Of a stretch of DNA of 64,000 nt, positions 34,201 to 43,760 are shown piece by piece. Below the pieces are notes generated by a model, which did not search any database, was not told the origin of the DNA, and saw nothing but the letters and a program-made list of their open reading frames with translations. Location: the NCBI RefSeq assembly GCF_002288925.2, contig NW_022098076.1, forward strand, positions 80,766,526 through 80,830,525, in the 5' to 3' direction. This DNA comes from Delphinapterus leucas (taxonomy: Eukaryota > Chordata > Mammalia > Artiodactyla > Monodontidae). Within the stretch, counting starts at the first letter, position 1; every line of letters begins with the position of its first letter. The translations under genes were made by a program, and so were the position numbers.

Positions 34201-35726
34201 AAAACTGTTATGTTTTATCAATTAGTCTTGCTCTATGTGTCCCTCCCATGGGCATGGAAAATATTTTCAAAATTCATTGGTATCTTCTTAAGACAGCACT
34301 GTCCCCATCTTGGCAGAGCAGACTGTTTTTATGTATTAAAGATCCCAGTGGTGTGAAAGGGGAAAATTATATCTCTGCTTAATTCTGTTAAAATAAAATC
34401 TTAATTCTGATTTTATTTCACTAATCCGATCATTAAAGGAATCATTAAAAATACCATCATGCACTAGCTTGAAAGTCTATACTAAATATTATTGTTCCAA
34501 TATGAGCCTTAGATACATTTGCCAAAATGAAGAATTTGATTTTCTACATTTGTAAATATGTTAAAAGTAGGCAAATTAAACTATCCCTCTCTTATACAAA
34601 CGTTCAGCAGTCAGTGTGATGGGCTAGGGATCTGTACACACCTGGTCCACAGCTGACTGGTTTCTGGTATGTATTCATAGTATCTGAATCTCAAATGCAG
34701 TGTTGAAGGAGAACATTAAATGCTGCTTCTGAACACTTTTAAAGAAATCTGAGATATTTTAAAGAAAATATGCATTCATTTTGGAAAATAGTAAAAACAT
34801 TATTCATACTCATAGCCAGTCAGCTGAGCTTGGTGCAATTTTGCTGATAGTAATTAGGGCCCAGGTAAGGATATTTTTATAGAGACCTAGATTCAAATCA
34901 AATTCAGTATGTGGATATAGGAATGAATTCTGGGGTTAATAAAGGTAAAACTATCTTTCCCAACTTCCAGAAAATGTCCACGAGATGTTACAGTAAGCAG
35001 CTGTCCATTTTATCCAAGTGAGGGATTTTTACTGTTAACGAGCTTTGCCATCAGCTACTCTGTCTTTACCCTTCCCTTCACACTTACCTGAAGTTTCTCT
35101 CATTAACTTTCTTCCTTTGGGTTAAGACCTTGAGCTTCTAGAATACTCATGTGCAATGCAGATATGTCCTGAGAGGGTGGCATGCAGAGCCCTTAGCTCC
35201 TGTCACACAATTAACCCAGAGTAGTACCTCAGCTTGAACAGTTATCACCCAAAAGAGTCCAGAGAAAACGGGATGCCTCATGTGTAAATTTGGTGTGAGG
35301 AATGGGAGAGAGGAATAAGGAGGAGGAAAAGTTTGAAATGTGAGAATAAAGTTCTTTATGGGGAAGGCGGGCCTTGGTGGAGAGCTCCTAAGAAGCCAGG
35401 AAAACAAATTAGGCAACAAAGACACTTATATAACATCAGGTGAAGGCTTAATTAAGATTTCTACCTGTCTCTGTCTTGCTATTCTTGTAATTTCTTTCTT
35501 CCAGGGAAATTTGCCTCCAGAATTTTAGTAAAGGAGTTGTCTTATCAGTCAGCCTGACAGTTTCCCCAAATATTCTGGGGAAATTCATAATTGATTATCT
35601 CCTTGGTGTATGGCATAGAATTTTTTATCACATTAATTGCAGGTTTAAATATTCTTATCCTTTTATGACTCTTTGCAATTTAACAGATTTAAATTATCAT
35701 CTGTATTTTTATTTCCAACAGTATTT
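31213..35726. other. Longest unique stretch, 4.5 kb, no gene seen
   Basis: Mostly AT-rich. A GC-richer block at about 32700-33010 carries two overlapping minus-strand frames (32695-32952 and 32780-33097) that share DNA in different phases. The texture suggests an old repeat rather than an exon. I found no RNA gene and no recognisable repeat end. Confidence 0.5.
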
Positions 35727-36119
35727 TCCATAACCTTTTTTTTTTAAACATCCTTATTGTGGTATAATTGCTTTACAATGTTGTGTTAGTTTCCGCTTTA
35801 TAACAAAGTGAATTACTTATACATATACATATGTTCGCATATCTCTTCTCTCTTGCCTCTCCCTCCCTCCCACTCTCCCTATCCCACCCCTCTAGGTGGT
35901 CACAAAGCACCGAGCTGATCTCCCTGTGCTATGCGGCTGCTTCCCACTAGCTATCTATCTTACGTTTGGTAGTGTATATATGTCCATGCCACTCTCTCAC
36001 GTGGTCCCAGATTACCCTTCCCCCTCCACGTATCCTCAAGTCAGTTCTTTAGTAGGTCTGCATCTTTATTCTCATCTTGTCCCTAGGTTCTTCTGATCAT
36101 TTGTTTTCTTTCTTTTTTT

Positions 36120-39100
36120 TTAGATTCCATATATATGTGTTAGCATACGGTATTTGTTTTTCTCTTTCTGACTTACTTCACTCTGTATGACAGTCTTGAG
36201 GTCCATCCACCTCACTACCAATAATTCAGTTTTGTTCCTTTTTATGGCTGAGTAATATTCCATTGTATATATGTACCACATCTTCTTTAACCATTCATCT
36301 GTTGATGGACACTTAGGTTGCTTCCATGTCCTGGCTATTGTAAATAGGGCTTCAGTGAACATTTTGGTACATGACTCTTTCTGAATTATGGTTTTCTCAG
36401 GGTACATGCCCAGTAGTGGGATTGCTGGGTCATATGGTAGTTCTATTTTTAGTTTCTTAAGGAACCTTCACACTGTTCTCCATAGTGGCTGTATCAATTT
36501 ACACTCCCACCAACAGTGCAAAAGGGTTTCCTTTTGTCCATACCCTTTCCAGCATTTATTGTTTGTAGATTTTTTGATGATGGCCATTCTGACCAGTGAG
36601 AGATGATATCTCAATGTAGTTTTGATTTGCATTTCTCTAATAATTAATGATGTTAAGCATTCTTTCATGTGTCTGTAGGCAATCTGTATACCTTCTTTGG
36701 AAAAAAGTATATTTAGGTCTTCTGCCCATTTTTGGATTGGGTTGTTTGTTTTTTTGATATTGATCTGCATGAGTTGCTTGTATGTTTTGGAGATGAATCC
36801 TGTGTCAGTTGCTTTGTTTGCAAATATTTTCTCCCATTCTGAGGGTTGTCTTTTCATCTTGTTTAAGGTTTCCTTTGCTGTGCAAAGCTTTTAAGTTTCA
36901 TTAGGTCCCATTTGTTTATTTTTGTTTTTATTTCCATTTCTCTAGGAGGTGGGTCAAAAGGATCTTGCTGTGGTTTATGTCATAGAGTGTTCTGCCTATG
37001 TTTTCCTCTAAGAGTTTTATAGTGTGTGGCCTTACATTTACGTCTTTAATCCATTTTGAGTTTATTTTTCTGTATGGTGTTAGGGAGTGTTCTCATTTCA
37101 TTATTTTACATGTAGCTGTCGGGTTTTCCCAGCACCACTTATTGAAGAGGCTGTCTTTTCTCCACTGTATATTCTTGCCTACTTTATCAAAGATAAGGTG
37201 ACCATGTGTGCATGAGTTTATCTCTGGGCTTTCTATCCTGCTCCGTTGATCTATATTTCTGTTTTTGTGCCAGTACCATACTATCTTGATTACTGTACCT
37301 TTGTAGTATAGTCTGAAGTCAGGGAGACTGATTCCTCCAGCTCCGTTTTTCGTTCTCAAGATTGCTTTGGCTATTCAGGGTCTTTTGTGTTTCCATGCAA
37401 ATTGTAAAATTTTTTGTTCTAGTTCTGTGAAAAATGCCAGTGGTAATTTGATAGGGATTGCATTGAATCTGTAGATTGCTTTGGGTAGTAGAGTTATTTT
37501 CACAATGTTGATTCTTCCATTCCAAGAACATGGTATATCCCTCCATCTATTTGTATCACCTTTAACTTCTTTCATCAGTGTCTTATAATTTTCTGCATAC
37601 AGGTCTTTTGTCTCCTTAGGTAGGTTTATTCCTAGATATTTTATTCTTTTTGTTGCAATGGTAAATGGGAGTGTTTTCTTGATTTCACTTTCAGATTTTT
37701 CATCATTAGTGTATAAGAATGCCAGAGATTTCTGTGCTTTAATTTTGTATCCTGCTGCTTTACCAAATTCATTGATTAGCTCTAGTAGTTTTCTGGTAGC
37801 ATCTTTAGGATTTTCTATGTATAGTATCATGTCATCTGCAAACAGTGACAGCTTTACTTCTTCTTTTCTGATTTGGATTCCTTTTTTTTCCTTTTCTTCT
37901 CTGATTGCTGTGGCTAAAACTTCCAAAACTATGTTGAATAAGAGTGGTGAGAGTGGACAACCTTGTCTTGTTCCTGATCTTAGTGGAAATGGTTTCAGTT
38001 TTTCACCATTGAGGACAATGTTGGCTGTGGGTTTGTCATATATGGCCTTTATTATGTTGAGGAAAGTTCCCTCTATGCCTACTTTCTGCAGGGTTTTTAT
38101 CATAAATGTGTGTTGAATTTTGTCGAAAGTTTTCTCTGCATCTGTTGATATGATCATATGGTTTTTATCCTTCAATTTGTTAATATGGTGTATCACGTTG
38201 ATTGATTTGCATATATTAAAGAATCCTTGCATTCCTGGGATAAACTGCACTTGATCATAGTGTATGATCCTCTTAATGTGCTGTTGGATTCTGTTTGCTA
38301 GTATTTTGTTGAGGATTTTTGCATCTATGTTCATCAGTGATATTGGCCTGTAGTTTTCTTTCTTTGTGACATCTTTGTCTGCTTTGGGTATCAGAGTGAT
38401 TATGGCCTCGTAGAATGAGTTTGGGAATGTTCCTCCCTCTGCTATATTTTGGGAGAGTTTGAGAAGGATAGGTGTTAGCTCTTCTCTAAATGTTTGATAG
38501 AATTTGCCTGTGAAGCCATCTGGTCCTGGGCTTTTGTCTGTTGGAAGATTTTTAATCATAGTTTCAATTTCAGTGCTTGTGATTGTCTTTTCATATTTTC
38601 TATTTCTTCCTGGTTCAGTCTCAGAAGGTTGTGCATTTCTAAGAATTTTTCCATTTCTTCCAGGTTGTCCATTTTATTGGCATATAGTTCCTTGTATTAA
38701 TGTCTCATAATCATTTGTATTTCTGCAGTGTCAGTTGTTACTTCTCGTTTTTTATTTCTAATTCTATTGATTTGAGTCTTCTCCCCTTTTTTTCTTGATA
38801 AGTCTGGCTAATGGTTTATCAATTTTGTTTATCTTCTGAAAGAACCAGCTTTTAGTTTTACTGATGTTTGCTATCATTTCCTTCATTTATTTTTCATTTA
38901 TTTCTGATCTGATCTTTATGATTTCTTTCCTTCTGCTAACTTTGGGGTATTTTTGTTCTTCTTTCTCTAATTGCTTTAGGTGTAAAGTTATGTTGTTTAT
39001 TTGAGATGTTTCTTGTTTCCTAAGGTAGGCTTGTATAGCTATATACTTCCCTCTTAGAACTGCTTTTGCTGCATCCCATAGGTTTTGGGTCGTTGTGTTT

Positions 39101-39934
39101 TCATTGTCATTTGTTTCTAGGTATTTTTTGATTTCCTCTTTGATTTCTTCAGTGATATATTGGTTATTAAGTAGTGTGTTGTTTAGCCTCCATGTGTTTG
39201 TATTTCTTACGGATTTTTTCCTGTAATTGATATCTAGTCTCATAGCGTTGTTGTCGGGAAAGACACTTGATACAATTTCAATTTTCTTAAATTTACCAAG
39301 GCTTGATTTGTGACCCAAGATATGATCTATCCTGGACAATGTTCCATGTGCGCTTGAGAATAATGTGTATTCTGTTGTTTTGGGGTGGAATGTCCTATAA
39401 ATATCAATTAAGTTCATCTTGTTTAATGTATCATTTAAAGCTTGTGTTTCCTTATTTATTTTCATTTTGGATGATCTGTCCATTGGTGAAAGTGGGGTGT
39501 TAAAGTCCCCTACTATGAATGTGTTACTGCCTATTTCCCCTTTATGGCTGTTAGTATTTGCCTTATGTATTGAGGCGCCCTGTGTTGGGTGCATAAATCT
39601 TTACAATTGTTATATCTTCTTTTTGGATCGATACCTTGATCTTTATGTAGTGTCCTTCTTTGTCTCTTGTAATAGTATTTGTTCTAATGTCTATTTTGTC
39701 TGATATGAGAATTGCTACTCCAGCTTTCTTTTGATTTCCATTTGCATGGAATATCTTTTTCCATCCCCTCACTTTCAGTCTATATGTGTCCCTAGGTCTG
39801 AAGTGGGTCTCTTGTAGACAGCATATTTACAGGTCTTGTTTCTGTATCCATTCAGCCAGTCTATGTCTTTTGGTTGGAGCATTTAGTCCATTTACATTTA
39901 AGGTAATTATCGATATGTATGTTCCTATTACCAT
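36120..39934 (-). pseudogene. L1 ORF2 remnant: endonuclease, reverse transcriptase, C-terminal domain
   Basis: ORF2p nicks target DNA and reverse-transcribes L1 RNA. The start Met is at 39932-39934 (MVIGTYISIITLNVNGLN). The first break is a TAA at about 39824-39826, where the family has Tyr after QKQD. The endonuclease follows: KAGVAILISDKID, VGDFNTPLSPMDRSSK and SRIDHILGHKSSLGKF. The catalytic 'SDH' motif reads PDNNAM, so the histidine is gone. A frame shift lies near 39563-39594 and a stop at 38887-38889. The reverse transcriptase piece (37375-38559) keeps [13 protein letters not shown] and FADDM (37829-37843). Further frame changes fall between 37546 and 36857, and a stop between 36468 and 36407. 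The C-terminal piece ends at 36120. It is non-functional. Confidence 0.92.
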
Positions 39935-39984
39935 TTTCTTAATTGTTTTGGTTTTATTATTGTAGGTCTTTCCCTTCTCTTGTG

Positions 39985-40886
39985 TTTCCTGCCTAGAGAA
40001 TTCCTTTAGCATTTGTTGTAAAGCTGGTTTGTTGGTGCTGAATTTTCTTAGCTTTTGCTTGTGTCTAAAGCTTTTAATTTCTCTGTCAAATCTGAATGAG
40101 ATCCTTGCTGGGTAGAGTAATCTTGGTTGTAGGTTTTTCTTTTTCATCACTTTAAATATGTCCTGCCACTCCCTTCTGGCTTGCAGAGCTTCTGCTGAAA
40201 GATCAGCTGTTAACCTTATGGGGATTCCCTTATGTGTTACTTGTTGCTTTTCCCCTGCTGCTTTTAATATTTGTTCTTTGTTTTTAATTTTTGATCATTT
40301 GATTAATATGTGTCTTGGGGTGTTTCTCCTTGGATTTGTCCTGTATGGGACTCTCTGTCCTTCCTGGACTTGATTAACTATTTCCTTTCCCATATTAGGG
40401 AAGTTTTCAACTACAATCTCTTCAAATATTTTATTAGTCCCTTTGTTTTTCTCTTCTTCTTCTGCGACCCCCTATAATTCGAATATTGGTGTGTTTAATG
40501 TTGTCTTAGAGGTCTCTGAGACTGTCCTCAACTCTTTTAATTCTTTTTTCTTTATTCTGCTCTGCAGTAGCTATTTCCACTATTTTATCTTCCAGGTCAC
40601 TTATCCGTTCTTCTGCCTCAGTTATTCTGCTATTGATCCCTTCTAGAGAATTTTAACTTTCATTTATTGTGTTGTTCATCTCTGTTTGTTTGCTCTGTAG
40701 TTCTTCTATGTCCTTGTTAAACGTTTCTTGTATTTTGTCTATTCTATTTCCAAGATTTTGGATCATCTTTACTATCATTATTCTCAATTCTTTTTCAGGT
40801 AGACTGCCTATTTCCTCTTCATTTGTTAGGTCTGGTGGGTTTCTGACTTGCTCCTTCATCTGCTGTGTGTTTCTCTGTCTTCTCAT
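39985..40886 (-). pseudogene. L1 ORF1 remnant
   Basis: ORF1p is the trimeric RNA-binding chaperone of the L1 particle. The N-terminal piece starts at Met 40886 (MRRQRNTQQMKEQVRNPPDL) and has heptad-like coiled-coil sequence (KMIQNLGNRIDKIQETFNKD). It hits a stop at 40653. The C-terminal domain is recognisable as LLYPARISFRFDREIKSF and KPALQQMLKEF (about 39998-40132). The middle is spread over other frames. After the C-terminal domain the same frame stays open through the inter-ORF spacer into the ORF2 Met at 39934, with no ORF1 stop. At least one frameshift and one stop make it non-functional. Confidence 0.85.
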
Positions 40887-43050
40887 TTTGCTTAACTTGC
40901 TGTGTTTGGGGTCTCCTTTTCACAGGCTGCAGGTTCGTAGTTTCTGTTGCTTTTGGTGTCTGTTCCCAGTGGCTCAGGTTGGTTCTCTGGGTTGTGTAGT
41001 CTTCTTCGTGGAGGGGACTAGTGCCTGTGTTCTGGTGGATGAAGCTGGATCTTGTCTTTCTGATGGGCAGGTCCACGTCTGGTGGTCTGTTTTGGGGTGT
41101 CTGTGGCCTTACTGTGATTTTAGGCAGTCTCTCTGCTAATGGATGGGGTTGTTTTCCTGTCTTGCTAGTTGTTTGGCATATGGTGTCCTGCAATGTAGCT
41201 TGCTGGTCATTGAGTAGAGCTGAGTCTTGGCGTTGAGATGGAGATCTCTGGGAGATTTTCACCGTTTGATATTACGTCAAGCTGGGAGGTGTCTTGTGGA
41301 CCAGTGTCCTGAACTTGGCTCTCCCACCTCAGCGGCACAGCCCTGACGCCTGGCTGGAGCACTAAGAACCTGTCCTCCACATGGCTTGGAATAAAAGGGA
41401 GAAAAAAAAGAAAGAAAGAAAGAAGATAAAATAAAATAAAGGTTATTAAAATAAAAAATAAATAATTATTAAGAAAAATAAAATTTTTTAAGTAATAAAA
41501 AAAAAAAGACATACAGAACCCTAGGACAAATGGTAAAAGCAAAGCTATACAGACAAAATCACACACAGAAGCATACATATACACACTAACAAAAAGAGAA
41601 AAAGGGGACAAAATAATATATCTTTGCTCCCAAAGTCCACCTCCTCAATTTGGGATGATTTGTTGTCTATTCAGGTGTTCCCCAGAAGCAGGGTACATCA
41701 AGTTGATTGTGGAAATTTAATCCACTTCTTCTGAGGCTGCTGGGAGAGATTTCCTTTCTCTTCTTTGTTCGCACAGCTCCCGGGGTTCAGCTTTGGATTT
41801 GGCCCCGCCTCTGCATGTAGGTCGCTGGAGGGCGTCTGTTCTTCGCTCAGACAGGACGGGGTTAAAGGAGCAGCTGCGGGCTTCCCTGGTGGGCGCGGTG
41901 GTTGAGAGTCCTCCTGTCAATGCAGGGGACACGTGTTCGTGCGTGCCCCGGTCCGCGAAGATCCCATATATGCCACGGAGCGGCTGGGCCCGTGAGCCAT
42001 GGCCGCTGAGCCTGCGCGTCCGGAGCCTGTGCTCTGCAACGGGAGAGGCCACAACAGTGAGAGGCCCGTGTACGGCCAAAAAAAAAAAAACAGGAGCAGC
42101 TGCTTCGGGGGTTCTGGCTCACTCAGGCCGGGGGGCGGGAGGGGCACGGAGTGCAGGGCGAGCCTGCGGCGGCAGAGGCCAGCGTGACGTTGCACTAGCC
42201 TGCAGCGCGCTGTGCGTTCTCCCGGGGACGTTGTCCCTGGATCACGGGACCCTGGCAGTGGCGGGCTGCACCGGTTCCCCGGAAGTGGGGTGTGGATAGT
42301 GACCTGTGCTCGCACACAGGCTTCTTGGTGGCGGCAGCAGCAGCCTTAGCATCTCATGCCCGTCTCTGGGGTCCGCGCTGTTAGCCGCGGCTCACGGCCC
42401 GTCTCTGGAGCTCCATTAAGCAGCGCTCTTAATCCCCTCCCCTCGCGCACCAGGAAACAAAGAGGGAAGACAAAGTCTCTTGCCTCTTTGGCAGCTCCAG
42501 ACATTTTCCCAGACTCCCTCCCAGCTAAGCGTGGCACACTAGCCCCCTGCAGGCTGTGTTCACGCCGCCAACCCCAGTCCTCTCCCTGTGCTCCGACTGA
42601 AGCCCGAGCCTCAGCTCCCAGCCCCACCCACCCCGGCGGGTGAGCAGACAAGCCTCTCGGGCTGGTGAGTGCCGGTCAGCCCTGATCCTCTGTGCGGGAA
42701 TCTCTCTGCTTTGCCCTCTGCACCCGTGTTGCTGCGCTCTCCTCCGCGGCCTCGAAGCTTCCCCCTCCGCCACCCGCAGTCTGCGCCCACGAAGGGGCTT
42801 CTAGTGTGTGGAAACCTTTCCTCCTTCACAGCTCCCTCCCACTGGTGCAGTTCCCGTCCCTCTTCTTTTGTCTCTGTTTTTTCTTTTGCCCTACCCAGGT
42901 ATGTGGGGAGTTTCTTGCCTTTTGAGAGGTCTGAGGTCTTCTGCCAGTAGGTGTTCTGTAGGAGCTTTTCCACATGTAGATGTAATTCTCATGTATTTGT
43001 GGGGAGGAAGGTGATCTCCGCGTCTTACTCCTCCGCCGTCTTGAAGTTCC
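40887..43050 (-). promoter_or_regulatory. L1 5'UTR with internal promoter, GC-rich
   Basis: In L1 the 5'UTR holds the internal RNA polymerase II promoter. Here it is about 1.95 kb without the SINE. The first 950 bases (42100-43050) are GC- and CpG-rich, in contrast with the AT-rich surroundings. Near the 5' terminus, minus-strand 'caagacggcgg' (43032-43042) resembles the YY1 site caagatggcgg of L1 promoters with one T-to-C change. An A/T-rich segment (41400-41600) lies nearer ORF1. Many open frames on both strands here reflect GC content, not genes. Confidence 0.75.
41878..42091 (+). mobile_element. CHR-type SINE nested in the L1 5'UTR
   Basis: Starts gggcttccctggtgggcgcg, carries the cetacean body ('ggagcggctgggcccgtgag', 'acaacagtgagaggcccgtg') and ends in an A13 tail. 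The 12-bp perfect target-site duplication aggagcagctgc lies at 41866-41877 and 42092-42103. It has an extra G in the A-box zone and 'cgtgttcgtgcgtg' in the B-box zone, so its own pol III promoter is probably damaged. Oriented opposite to the host L1. Confidence 0.96.
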
Positions 43051-43157
43051 TCCATAACCAGTGTGTTTAAAGGAAATATCTGGAGTTTCCCAACTGTAGT
43101 TAAAAATATGATGCAAATAGAATATTTTGAAGGTGGGAATTAAATGCACAGATCTTT

Positions 43158-43391
43158 TTTTTTGTTTGTTTTTGTTTGTTTTTTTTTTTTTTTTTTGTGG
43201 CGGTACGCAGGCCTCTCACTGCTGTGGCCTCTTCCGTTGCGGAGCACAGGCTCCGGACGCGCAGGCTCAGCGGCCATGGCTCACAGACCCAGACGCTCCG
43301 CGGCATGTGGGATCTTCCCGGACCGGGGCACGAACCCGCATCCCCTGCATCGGCAGGCGGACTCTCAACCACTGCGCCACCGGGGAAGCCC
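43158..43391 (-). mobile_element. CHR-type SINE, young copy, long tail
   Basis: Minus-strand head gggcttccccggtggcgcag, near-consensus body, and a roughly 45-base A/CAAA tail (seen as T and TTTG runs at 43158-43198). The 17-bp perfect target-site duplication taaatgcacagatcttt lies at 43141-43157 and 43392-43408. It sits about 100 bp beyond the 5' end of the full-length L1. The long tail and perfect duplication suggest it is recent. Confidence 0.96.
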
Positions 43392-43529
43392 TAAATGCAC
43401 AGATCTTTGAATCTAGAAACCTGAGTTCTAGACCTGCACTCACAACTCATCTGAGTAATTCTGGGCTAAGACCCTTAAACCACTGTGGGATATCAGCTCC
43501 TACCTGAGAGATTCGAGCTGCTAACAGTA

Positions 43530-43760
43530 GTAAGAATAGTAATGAGAAATATTTATTGAGCCCTTAAAAAGTTCCATGTTTTGTACGTAGTATTTATTTA
43601 AATCTCCTATACACTGGTGTGGCTGGTAATGTTTCCCATTGCATAAATGAAGAAACTAAGGCTCAGACGGTTAAGGCACTTGTCTAAATCCACACAAGTG
43701 GTCATTGGCTGAGCCAAGATCGGTTAATCTACCTCTAGAATTCACACTTTACTGCTTCCT
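43530..43760 (-). mobile_element. MIR, antisense, nearly full core
   Basis: 'gaaatatttattgagccctt', 'ttatttaaatctcctataca', 'cattgcataaatgaagaaac', 'taaggctcagacggttaagg' and 'gctgagccaagatcggttaa' give the antisense MIR in order. Confidence 0.75.

Larger units (their letters stand above)
35736..43050 (-). mobile_element. Full-length L1 retrotransposon, 7.3 kb
   Basis: On the minus strand it runs from a 5' terminus ggaggaacttcaagacggcg at 43050 through a GC-rich 5'UTR, ORF1, ORF2 and the 3'UTR to an A10 tail (T-run at 35736-35745). The target-site duplication tccataacc lies at 35727-35735 and 43051-43059, though its first two bases could belong to the element. It is the only full-length L1 here. 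Subtracting the SINE at 41878-42091 leaves about 7.1 kb. ORF1 and ORF2 both carry stops and frameshifts, so it cannot act on its own, but the promoter region is largely present. Confidence 0.95.

Noticed and set aside
37375..38559. 394-codon open frame as a possible host gene
   Set aside because: It is the L1 ORF2 reverse transcriptase ([18 protein letters not shown]) inside a full-length L1 and lacks a start of its own.
42346..42973. CpG-rich region as the promoter or first exon of a host gene
   Set aside because: Its position between ORF1 and the L1 5' terminus, and the target-site duplication at 43051, show it is L1 5'UTR. Open frames on both strands reflect GC content.
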